This document shows positions 34,769-46,144 of a stretch of 64,000 nucleotides of DNA, in pieces. How positions within the stretch are numbered: the stretch's first letter is position 1; the number at the start of each line of letters is the position of its first letter. The notes beneath the pieces were generated by a model. It was given only the letters and a program-made list of their open reading frames with translations, was not told the DNA's origin and searched no databases. Both the position numbers and the translations under genes were made by a program. The DNA is from Rotaria sp. Silwood1 (taxonomy: Eukaryota; Rotifera; Eurotatoria; Philodinida; Philodinidae): assembly GCA_905250075.1 (NCBI GenBank), contig CAJNOP010000039.1, forward strand, positions 1,140,427-1,204,426, in the 5' to 3' direction.

Positions 34769-37700
34769 ATGTCTCATACTCTGCAACATCAAACATCGTT
34801 ATTAACTCCTGATATCGATGAAAGTCTTTATTCTCGACAAATGTAAATTATTATTATTATTTTTTTTTTTTTTAATTTAAATCAAAATACATAAGAAATA
34901 ATTCTTATTTAGTTATGTTATGGGTAAAGAAGCAATGAATCGATTAGCTCATGCTCATGTTCTTATATCGGGCATGCGTGGTTTAGGTGTTGAAATAGCT
35001 AAAAATATTATATTGGGTGGTGCTAGAACAGTAGTTATTCATGATTGTGATAAAGTTCAATATGAAGATCTTTCATCACAAGTAAAAACTAAATTTAAAT
35101 TAATTTTTTTTTTTTTAATAAACTAAATTAATTAATTTTTTTTTGTTTTGTTTGTCTTAGTATTATTTTTCTGAATCTGATATTGGTCAAAATCGTGCTA
35201 AAGTTGCTGTTGAAAAATTATCTGAATTAAATAGTTATGTTCATGTAAAACATTCATCAGATATGATTAATGAAACATTTTTAACAACAAATAAAATAAA
35301 TGTAAATTTTAATTATACAAAATAATTTATTAATTTATTTGAATATATTTTATTCTAGGTATATGTTTTAACTGATGCAAAACTTGATCAACAAATATTA
35401 GTTGGAAATTATTGTCATGAACATGGTATTAAACTTATTATTGCTAATACTAAAGGTTTATTTGGGTAAAAAAAAAATATAAATTTTTTTTTTTGTCAAC
35501 TATCTTTTTTCTTTTAATAGACAAATTTTTTGTGATTTTGGTGAAAAATTTGAAGTACTTGATACAAATGGTGAAAATCCTATAACACAAGTTATTACAG
35601 AAATTAGTCGTGTTAGTATTTAATAATATGATGAAATATTATTTATATAAATTTTTCTTTTTTTTTTTTTTTTTTTATTCTAGGATGATGTTGGTGTAGT
35701 TTTTATGTCAATGGATGCTCGACATGGATTTGAGGAGGGTTCATATGTGACATTTCATGGTGTACAAGGAATGACAGAAGTTAATGAACATGAATTTAAA
35801 ATTTCTGTACCAAGTAAATATATGACAATGATATATTCAATTAAATTAATAACAAAAAAAAAAATACTTTTTTGTTTTATTCTAAAGGTCCGTTTACAAT
35901 TACCATTGGTGATACACGTAAATTTGGTATTTATGAAGGTGGTGGAACAGTAATTGAAGTTAAAAAACCACATGAAATAAAATTTGTAAGTCTATTAAAT
36001 ATCAATATGATTAAGATTAAAAGAAAATAATTTATTTAGAAATCACTTGCCGATTCATTAATTGAACCAGAATTATTATTATGTGATTTTTCTAAAATGT
36101 CTATGCCTTCGAATCTTCATTTAGCATTTCAAGCTTTATCTCATTTTGAAGAACGATATCATGCTTTACCAAAACCATGGGATGAAGTATGTGAAAAATT
36201 TTAATATTATCATTATTTTTTTAGTTTTATTTAAATTTTTTAGTCTGATGCTGAAAAATTTTATGAAATAGTAGAAAAATTAAATATTGACAATCGAGAT
36301 AAACCATTAACAGATGAATTAAATAAACATTGGATAAAATTATTTTCTAAAATATGTACCGGTGATTTATGTCCTATGCAAGCTGTTATTGGTGGTATTG
36401 CTGCTCAAGAAGTTATGAAGGTAAAAATTTTATTAAAAACGAAAAATATTCTTAAAAAATTTTGTTTTTGTTTTTTCTAAGGCTGTAACAGGAAAATTTA
36501 TGCCAATACGACAATTTCTTTATTTTGATGCAATTGAATGTTTACCAGAAAATGTATTTCAACCATCGGATATAATTCCAAAACCAAGATTTTCAACAAA
36601 AAAAACACGATATTGTTCTCAAGAAATTGTTTTTGGTGCAGATTTTCAAGAAAAAATTTGTAAATCAAAATATTTTGTGGTAAGAAATTTATTATGAAAT
36701 AAAGAGAAAAAAAAAAGAAAATTATTGATTAATTTTATAAAAAAAGGTTGGTGCTGGTGCAATCGGTTGTGAAATGTTAAAAAATTTTTCTATGATGGGT
36801 ATAGGATGTGATAAAGAAGGTGGAGTTTATGTAACAGATATGGATTCAATTGAAAAATCAAATCTCAATAGACAATTTCTTTTTCGTTCATGGAATATAG
36901 GAGTAAATATGTTCTTTGAATTATAAATTTATTTTTTAATTTTTTTTAATAGCAAATGAAATCAAAAGTTGCAGCAGAAACAGTAAAAACAATGAATCCA
37001 ATGATGAATATTCATGCATATATTGATGGTGTTTTACCTGAAACAGAACATATTTATGATGATAAATTCTTTGAAAGACTTGATGGTGTTGTTAATGCAC
37101 TTGATAATGTCAAAGCTCGTAAGTCTTATTAAAAAAAAAGCTGATTACCTAAAATTTTTTCGATCTAAAAAATAATTTTCCATATAACTTATAAATGCAG
37201 TTCGTCTATTTGAATTTTATTAACTCGAAAGAAAAAATTTCAAATCTTAATCGAAATTATGAGTTTTTTTTTTTTTTATTATTATTGATGAATGCGTTCG
37301 AATAGTCTGTACGAAGTACATCGATTATTTTGGTTTATTCTTTACGAGTTTTATTGTTGATGTAATAAAATTATTCGTTAGTTGAAAGAAGAAAAGAAAT
37401 AGAAATAATTTTAATATTATTATATTCGTCAATAGAGATAATAAAAAAAAAAACTTCCTTAAGAAAAAAGAATGCAATGTTATCTAATCAAACATACTAT
37501 AAATCATAAAAATTATCTTTTTTTTTTCTTTTTGATATGACGTCAATATTTTCATGACAAACAAAAGTCAATTCATAAATAAAATAATCAGAAACGGGTA
37601 CAAAGAGTAAAATCATAAGCACCAACGGTCATGCCCACAAAAAAAAGGACAACATAGGTTAATAAGATATCTAAAATGAAATATTTTAGTTAGATCAACA

Positions 37701-39438
37701 AGATTTATTTTCTTCATTGAACTCTATAGGTGAATATATTGATCGTCGTTGTGTTTATTATGGAAAACCATTAGTTGATAGTGGTACATTAGGTACAAAA
37801 GCTAGTGTTCAAGTTGTTGTACCATATCTAACTGAATCATATTCATCAACACGTGATCCACCAGATCCATCAATTCCAATGTGTCTTTTACATAATTTTC
37901 CTAATATGATTGAACATACAATTCAATGGGCTCGAGATAATTTTGCTGGTTTATTTACAATTCCAGTACAACAAGCTGATGAATATCAACGTGATCAAAA
38001 AGAATTTGCACATCGAACATCAAAAAATCTTTCAGAATATGATAGAACTGAAATAATTGAAAATGTTAAACGTATTTTTGGTTCAGATCGTCCAAAAGAT
38101 TTTCTAGATTGTATTAAATGGGTTCGTCAAATTATAATTTTTTGTTTTTTTATTCTACATGTTTTTTTCTGTTTAGTCTCGAAATCTTTTTCAACAATTA
38201 TTTCATAATACAATTGCACAATTACTTTATAATTTTCCACGTAATCATAAAACAACAACTGGTGAACGTTTTTGGAGTGGAAATAAACGATGTCCACATG
38301 TAATTAATTTTGATGTTCATAATAAAATTCATTTAGATTATATTGTTGCTGCATCAAATCTTCTTGCTCATATATATTTTATTGATCAAATACGTGATCG
38401 TCAATATATTGCTGAACAAGTTTTAAAAATAAAAATACCAGAATTTCAACCAAAATCAGGTGTACAAATATTTGAAAATGAGGAACAATTAAAAACTGAT
38501 ATGGAAAAAAAACGACGAAAAAATTCAATTGTTGAAGATGATAAAACTGAAGATGAAAAAATTAATAAACTTCTTAATCATTTACCTAAATATGATGATA
38601 TACATAATATTAATATTCGTGCACATGAATTTGAAAAAGATGATGATACTAATTTTCATATTGATTATATTGCTGCAACAGCTAATTTACGTGCTGAAAA
38701 TTATGAAATACAATCAGCTGATAGAAGTAAAATAAAACGTATTGCTGGAAATATTATTCCAGCAATAGCAACAACAACAGCTATGGTTACTGGACTTGTT
38801 TGTCTTGAAGTTTATAAATTTATTCAAGGTCATAAAAATCTTGAATCATATAAAAATGCTTTTGTTAATTTGGCATTACCATTTTTTGGATTTTCGGAAC
38901 CTGTACCACCAAGAAAACAAACAGTATACTTTAAAAAAAAAAATATTATTGATTAATAAGTTTATATTTTATTTTAGTATCTTGATCATGAATTTACATT
39001 ATGGGATCGATTTGATATTCAAGGTGATATGACATTAGAACAATTTCTTGAATATTTTAAAGTATAGAAAAAGAAATAGAGAAGATTTTTATTATATTTA
39101 TAATTTTCTTGTTTTTTAGAAAGAACATAAATTAATCGTGACTATGCTTTCAACTGGTTTAACTGTTCTTTATTCTCCACATTTTATGAAACAACCAAGT
39201 AGAGCAGGAGATATGAAACGAAAGTAAGAATTTATTTATTTTTTTTTATATGATAAAGAAATAATGATTTTTTTTTTTTTTTTTTGTTATTTTTTGAAGA
39301 GTATCGGAAATCTATGAAACATTGACACATACAAAAATTCCATCACATGTTCGTTCATTAATTCTTGATTTTACATGTGAAGATCTTGAAGGAAATGATA
39401 TTGATGATGTGCCGTACATAAGATATACATTCAGATAA
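34769..39438 (+). CDS. UBA1: Ubiquitin-activating enzyme E1, 17 exons
   Basis: Exons: 34769-34842, 34913-35081, 35161-35301, 35359-35465, 35521-35611, 35684-35813, 35888-35985, 36040-36186, 36244-36420, 36482-36679, 36747-36902, 36953-37118, 37730-38121, 38177-38923, 38978-39061, 39120-39223, 39300-39438. All are in phase and give 1,039 residues, close to human UBA1. E1 uses ATP to adenylate ubiquitin, takes it as a thioester and passes it to E2 enzymes in cytosol and nucleus. Visible parts are the inactive adenylation half ([16 protein letters not shown]), the active half (GAGAIGCE from Gly446, then [15 protein letters not shown]), the catalytic cysteine in [10 protein letters not shown] (Cys603) and the ubiquitin-fold domain ending VPYIRYTFR. 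Introns are 50-80 bp except intron 12 (611 bp). One donor is GTTCGT. An AATAAA follows at 39537-39542. Third codon positions are almost all A or T. Confidence 0.96.
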
Positions 39439-42400
39439 ATATTTGCAAAAGAAAAAACTTTGAATTAGTTCGATTTTGTTCTAGTTTTCTATTATTAATC
39501 TTTATTTTTTTTTAAATATTATCCCAGAGTGATTTAAATAAATAACGAACAATTTTTTTAATATTAAACTTCGAACAAGTTAAATATTTTGTTTGATGAG
39601 ATATGGCATTAATGATTAGGATACATTAATATGATACCCATTGCATGATTCAATTTGATTTCTTAAATCTTGTTCACTGTTAAAATGGAATATCATGTAG
39701 AAGTTATTTTGTGAAATATATTTGTCATCAAAGTTTATACTAAGTTGTAAAAGAATAAGGAAAACTTCTTTTATTTTTGATGTCTATGAAAATGCATCAC
39801 CATTTTGTGGACAGCATGTGAATATCCACGGTAAGTATATAACCATAATGTATCAATTCTCTGTATCTTTAAATAACAATCGATAATGAACTTTCATCAC
39901 CATTTCATGTTCTATCCATCAGAAAAATCATTATTCCGCTTTATAGAAGTAATTCTTTGTTTTTTTTTCAAGTTTCTCATAACCCATCTAAGGAATAAAG
40001 AGGTCGGAAATTTATTTTATTTCAAGAAAACTTCCGCTGTTATTCTATTCATGTTGAGATCGTAATTTCTTTCAGATGAAAATTTTCATGAATCAAGATT
40101 ATTAAGAATGCCTGAGGGGTTACTATTGTTTATGCTGTTTACTTGACTACTGAATAATGTAAGCCGTTATTTATATCGAGGGGAATTTTTTTTAATCATT
40201 TTTCATAGAATGACAATTTCTATAGCATTTGTGAAATTTCATTAGAAGTCTTTGAATTTCAAATATTCAGAAATTCAATACCTCATATGTTTCAGCTGTT
40301 GATGTTCTATCTTTTGATGCATCGCATGAAAAAATTTGCTGACTTGTTGATATGTAACCTCAGTTGACACTTATTGAACAATTTTTGACTGTTTTCATGA
40401 TCGGATGTTGATATTGCTGAAAGGTCGACTTAGGCTAACTTCTCTATCGAACAATCAAATGGGTTAAAGCTTTGAGCTTAATGGTTTTGAATGATGCTCT
40501 TTATAATGTACATGCATGTAATATCTCTTGCTGAATAACGCTGACTAGTATAAACTGAAAAGATTCCAATTTTTTTCAATACTTTTTATCGAACTCCTTT
40601 TGGGAGAGTAGCTTTCGAGAAAAAAAAATATTTTGTTGAGTTTCAACCTTCAACTTTGTATACGTGACAGTTTTAGTTCGACTATCTCATATATTAAATT
40701 TCATCGATCTCGAATGTCACATTGTCAATATAGGAATTTTTCAAAATATTTTTATTTTATACAAAGCTTAAGAAAAATGCAAATATTTTGAGAGACTCAT
40801 ATATACACAATAGGATATTTAGAATGGATGAAATTTAATATATGAAATAGTCTAAGTGAAATCTTCATATAGTTTGTTCAGAAGGAAATCAGTGAAAAAG
40901 CCGTTATCTCGTGTAAACATGTATAAGAATTGAAATCTTCTGGACATTATCCTATTCTCGTAATTTTCTACATGTGAATAAAGTATGAAAACCATGAGAA
41001 TGGATCACGAGAGAATATTGTTTCGTTAGCGGTCTAAAATATTGTCAATCTTCACGTATATCATTTTAATGAAAAGTTACATGCTCACTAATTTCTCGCT
41101 TTTTCTATGTAAACACAGTTTCTCTATTTTATAAGCTGGAATGAGAAATATATGAAAACTTTGAGAATATGCAAACTCATTAACGTATTATTAAAAAAAG
41201 CATTATTTATAATATTTTCGTTCTAAAAAGATAGTTTTTCGATTCTGATTCTACAAATCTTCCCAGGAATTATATCAACTAAAACGAAACTGTTTTTTTT
41301 TGTAAGATTTTTACTAATAAATTCAGTTATCTAACTTACTGATAACTACAGAAGTTTCAGTTGAAGTGAAAGAGTTTGTTTAGAAGACTAATTCATATAA
41401 AAAAAAATAACTATTCCTAAAAAATATCAAGTTGCAACGTAAAAATTTTTACGTAGTCAAAAATATCAAATAATTACTATTCTATTGAACGATTCTTAGC
41501 TACGGAACTTTTTCACTGACCATTGACCATAAAAATAAATTAATTAAAATTTTAACCAATGCCTCATATATTTAAATCAGCCTCGATGTTCTGAAATAGG
41601 CCTATGCTTCGAATTATCAAATCTTGAAACACTATTTTTTTTCAAGAAATTTTGTATTTTGACTCCCAAAAATCTGCAACTGCGTGTTTTATTGGTGAAG
41701 GACGAATTTCAGCATTTGCACTGGAAATTATCTATACAATGCTTCATACGTATTTTTATTGATGGGCAATACATGGAATTTTTGTTGAGTAACGTTCAAA
41801 ATATAACTTAATTGTAATATTTGTTTACATTATGCGTATGAAAAACACAACACTTTAAATAGGCTTCTACTACTAACCAAAAATTTAGTCTTTGTCGTTG
41901 AATCGACACGAAAATATTTCATTTTTTTCTTTTATCGAAATACTATCTATGATCCATTCTGTGTATATATGTTTAAGTCGTTTATTGGCGTTTTCATGAG
42001 TCAGGCATTTATTATTTTTTTGATATAAATAATTAAATAAGTTCGACACATAGAACAAGTATATTATTATTATTTATCGAATTTCTGGGATGAATGATCA
42101 AAAAATATCTGATGACAAAACGCAGATCTAATACTTCGTATAACAAAAATGATTGTTTTTGACAGACAAAAGAATTTATTTAATTTTCTTCTTCCAATCG
42201 AATAAAAATTTTGAATAAAATTGATATGCGCAAGAAAAAAACTTTGAAAATTGCCTTCGAAAGTTCATAATTAATGAATCGTTTTTTAAGCGACAAAATA
42301 GGTGTTAGTACAAAGAAAAATTGTTGTGACTCAGTTTTCATTTAGTTATTTTATTACTAATCATGTATCAACTGTTTCAGAAAGTGATAATTTTTGTTTC

Positions 42401-43739
42401 TATCCATAGAAATTTATTAGCACTAATATTGATTAATGTTAGTATTTTCTATGAGATTATACAACGGCTCCATCATATGAACAACCATACTAATGTAAGG
42501 TTGAATATTAGTTTCCCAAAAATGTGTCAATTAATTAAAAACTATAAAATAAATACTAATGCAATTTTTAAAGTATTTTTATATATTAGTTCTAATTAAA
42601 TATCAAAATTTGTATTTACATTTAATTGTATATAAATTAGATTGAAATTTATAAAAGAAAAAAACTTTATTGAATGTTTTCTTTAAAATATTAATTTTCA
42701 CTTATTCATAAAATAAAATGAGTTTATGAAATGTCTACTATTTTTCTTTTATTTCAATCATCAAAACAAACACTGTATCTTTGGACAATTTCTTCTCATT
42801 TGCATGAAATTTATATTAATTTTGTATTGCACGCCTTGTATCAATAATAGCACACAATTTTGTACGTAAATATTGGCTATGTACGAATTGCGACCGAAAA
42901 TTAAGTCAATTAAGAAAAAAGCGGTCGCAATTTGGAATCGAATAAAAAATGAGATCAACGTAAAATTATTCATTCCGAATTGCGACCACTTTTCTCTCAA
43001 TTGGCTTAATTTTCGGTCGCAATTTGGAAGCTACGTAAATATTGTTTTCTAGGCTTGTAGATTCAATCAACTGAATCAATCAAACCAAAAAATCTTATCA
43101 CATCATTAACATCAATTATAGTTTAACAAATATAATAAGATCCAATAAAGTCTTCACAGATAGCAGCTAACCTAAGGAGTAGTCATTTTGCATAACAAAC
43201 GGACAAACAACATCTGACTTTAATCAGTTTTTTTTTATTTAGAGTGTGCAACATCATGGTATACTAATCAATTCCTATTACCATCCAGTTTTTTGCTTTT
43301 TACCATAGATTAATTATGCAGTAAAAAATTAAATAAAAAATTATTAAGATGAATTTTTTATCTTTTTTATTTTTCAATGCCAATCAGATTTCATGAAGTG
43401 GCAACAGCTATTTTAATAATAATATAGATCGATATATAATACATCGAACATCAATTGCTAAAATTCATCAGACATTTTCCATGAGATATGAAATTAGACT
43501 TATCATAAAACCTATAGTGTAGATAACAGGATAAAATAACGAAAAGATATTTCGTTCTTAATTGAATCGTTACGAATTCAAGGAGCTTCTGTGAAGAAAA
43601 GACAATATATAAATACTAGTGGAACATAAAAATATAATAGTCCGTTGCCAGCTATGACAATTAGAAATTAATTGAAAATTTTCGTTTAAGTTTAAGACAC
43701 ATATTGTTAGATTCGGAACTGAAATAGACTCTTATAAAC
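39439..43739. other. Intergenic stretch downstream of UBA1
   Basis: No recognisable gene. It is very AT-rich, with one double hairpin (42862-43044) listed separately. Earlier portions of the UBA1 copy whose tail lies at 43740-44434 might be hidden here, but I could not recognise them. Confidence 0.5.
42862..43044. repeat. Paired inverted hairpin element with 13-bp direct repeats
   Basis: Two blocks, each itself a hairpin (ATTGCGACCG ... CGGTCGCAAT at about 42887-42935, and the inverted copy at about 42975-43025), face each other across about 35 bp. The outer edges carry the same 13-bp direct repeat, TACGTAAATATTG (42862-42874 and 43032-43044), which may be a target duplication or part of the repeat. 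There is no coding capacity. Confidence 0.65.
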
Positions 43740-44434
43740 GTGAACATATAGAGTTCTTGCATATCTGACTCTTTTTTGAACATTTGTGAAAATATTTTTT
43801 TAAAAGATTCATATTCTTTTCGAAGTAATCAAAAGCTTTAATAATGAATTTCTGTTCTGAAAAGTATAAAATTCTAATAACTGATCGAAATAAAATAAAA
43901 CTTATTGCTAGAAATATTATTTGAACTCTTATAACAACAATAATCATGATGACAAGACTTATTTATCTTAAATTTTATAAATAATATGACAAAAGAAAAT
44001 TGAAAAACTTATTTCAATTTAATATAAATCTTGAAAAATCTGCATTCTTTTAATTTTAATATTTTGATAAAAATTTCATATGATTTAATCGATTTGAAAT
44101 CAATGATTTCAATAGAGAAAATTGTATTCAAAAAACTTCTGAATAAATGGTTTACTTCATAATATTTCACTAATATAAGTTTTCATCACATAGAGTCAGA
44201 CAACAAAAGTTTATTTTTGTGACTACGAAGGACGATACAGCAGAACGTTTTCAACAAACTGGCAAAAGACACAACATTAAAATCACACTATTTGAATTTT
44301 TCATAAGAGGTATTTGCAAGAGCAAAAAGATGAAATTTACATTTGGTCGAATAATTTTCATGATATCTTATGAAATGATCTTTAAAAGAAATGAATTTGA
44401 AGATGTTTCATATATTAGATATAAAGTTCGATGA
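43740..44434 (+). pseudogene. Decayed copy of the UBA1 3' end
   Basis: Translated on the plus strand, this stretch matches the last quarter of UBA1 in the same order, with stops. DRNKIKLIARNII corresponds to [29 protein letters not shown] to [15 protein letters not shown], and FDKNFI-FNRFEIND to [14 protein letters not shown]. The last frame ends EFEDVSYIRYKVR plus stop, against [13 protein letters not shown] plus stop. Nucleotide identity is also plain around 43884-43935. At least three in-frame stops and lost sequence show that it is not functional. It has the same orientation as UBA1 and lies 4.3 kb downstream, so it is probably an old tandem duplicate. Upstream parts were not recognised. 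Confidence 0.75.
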
Positions 44435-45328
44435 TTTTCAACTAAATTATTAATGTTTCACTAGTTGATCTATTGTGTATATTCATTATTTTAGTATTAA
44501 TTTGTTTTTGTTGAATATTTTTATCAAATTATTGAAATCTCATCAAAATTTACTTTGTTTCAACTAAATAAAAAAATTGAAGCGATAATATAGTTTAATT
44601 GTTAAAGCTAATCAAGTCCAAGGACTTTTTCATGTGAAATGATTCATAGAAAAAAATTGCTTAGTTTTTAAAAATGATTATTCATGTTTTCGTCAGCGTT
44701 CTGTTCTTATCAACATAACATCGAAAACATAATATTTAATGAATTAATGTAACTAAATTTCAGTGTTTTTCTTTTCTTATCTTATTAAATGAACTCAATA
44801 AATTTTTGTTTGTAGTATCGAACGTATTCATATTCTATATCATTGTTTACTTCATTTTCTATAATTTTTTCTTTGTTTCTAAGAACAATTAAAAAGAAAT
44901 CAAGTACTTCTAAATTATGCACATATTCATAGACGATTCATCAAGTCACGATCGAATAACATCATAAAAGAAAAAGAAAAGAAAAGCAGTAAGGGTAAAA
45001 AAAACCTTAACGATTACAGTGGTGCAGGAGCGCATGAAAGCAGGACGCATACTTAGTATATACTTATTATGATTGAGACTATTTTAATGCAGGAAAAAAA
45101 AATATCCTAAGAACAAGCAGTAACTATATTCGATTATTATAGATATGTCCTTTATTTAATAGTGTAGCAATCGAAAATTGTACCCATTAAAACAGACAAA
45201 AAATTTTAGAAATAAAATAAAAACAACAACCAAAATTTATAATTTTGTTAGTAAAAAAAAATACAGAAGTGATACGTATGATTATTAAATAATATTCAAT
45301 ATTTGTTGTGTTTTTTTCAGCAATCATC
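44435..45328. other. Intergenic stretch before the seven-helix gene
   Basis: No gene seen. A polypyrimidine tract and TTCAG acceptor (about 45309-45320) at the right end imply a spliced 5' leader for the next gene. Confidence 0.5.
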
Positions 45329-46144
45329 ATGGTTAATTGGCCGCACTATCCTTTTGCAGCATACCGAGAGAGTAAACCAGCTGCTGGCGTTATTACTGCT
45401 CTCGTTGGTATCTCATTAATTGCATGGATCGTACAATCAAAGAAAATACATTTTAGACCACGTCGACCTCAAATTCTTATTCTCATTTCTCATATAACTA
45501 TGCTCATCCAACTCATATTACGTGCAGCTTTCTCTAAGAGAACGAATGATTCGAAAGGTGCTTTTACTGCCTTATCAGTTCTGCTTTCCATTAGTCTACG
45601 TACAGTTATTTTAGCAAATTATGATTTTCTCACACAAGTACATAAACTCAAAACGTGGATCACTCGAACTATTATCATAGGATCAGTTGTTCTTGGAATT
45701 ACATCGGCAGTTCTCATGGCTCCAGCAGGTTCATTATCATATGATCCTGATAAAGTCGATACGAGTTTTCAACTACGACAAGCATCATCAGCAATTGTTC
45801 TTGGTATGACCGTACTCTTCTATCCAGTTTGGTTTCTAACAAAAACAATAAAACATATGACAAGATATGCCTTTATTCTTTTGATTATCTCTAGTTTCGC
45901 TTGTTTAATAGTTGGTGTTTATCTAGTGATTATATCAGTTCCAGAGTATTATACTAAATCAAATGAAAAAGAATTGTGGGTATATATTTTTCAAATCGTA
46001 CCTAACGTTATCGCACTATTTGCATGGTCAATCTTGCATCCGAGACGAAGTTTAAAACAAACAGAACCATCAAAAGAACCATCAAAAGAAGAAGAAGAAA
46101 CCAAAACTAAGATTGACGATAGTGTGCAAATCGTGCGTCTCTAA
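45329..46144 (+). CDS. Seven-helix membrane protein of unknown family
   Basis: A single-exon frame of 271 residues. The ATG sits 9 nt after a strong acceptor (GTTTTTTTCAG), so a 5' leader intron or trans-splice site is likely. Seven hydrophobic segments are visible at roughly 17-35, 48-68, 79-98, 112-132, 153-173, 182-203 and 219-238. A basic loop (KKIHFRPRRPQ) follows helix 1, and the cytoplasmic-looking tail is rich in Glu and Lys (KEPSKEEEETKTK). The sequence between helices 4 and 5 (SYDPDKVDTSFQLRQASS) looks functional rather than random. I do not recognise an animal family. Size and topology resemble fungal seven-helix families such as RTA1-like or DUF7702-like proteins, but I cannot show homology. 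The canonical GPCR motifs are missing. An AATAAA occurs at 46175-46180. Confidence 0.7.
   Translation: MVNWPHYPFAAYRESKPAAGVITALVGISLIAWIVQSKKIHFRPRRPQILILISHITMLIQLILRAAFSKRTNDSKGAFTALSVLLSISLRTVILANYDFLTQVHKLKTWITRTIIIGSVVLGITSAVLMAPAGSLSYDPDKVDTSFQLRQASSAIVLGMTVLFYPVWFLTKTIKHMTRYAFILLIISSFACLIVGVYLVIISVPEYYTKSNEKELWVYIFQIVPNVIALFAWSILHPRRSLKQTEPSKEPSKEEEETKTKIDDSVQIVRL

Noticed and set aside
37119-37729. Long intron 12 of UBA1 as a possible nested gene
   Set aside because: No open frame or inverted-end structure seen; only homopolymer runs and AT-rich sequence.
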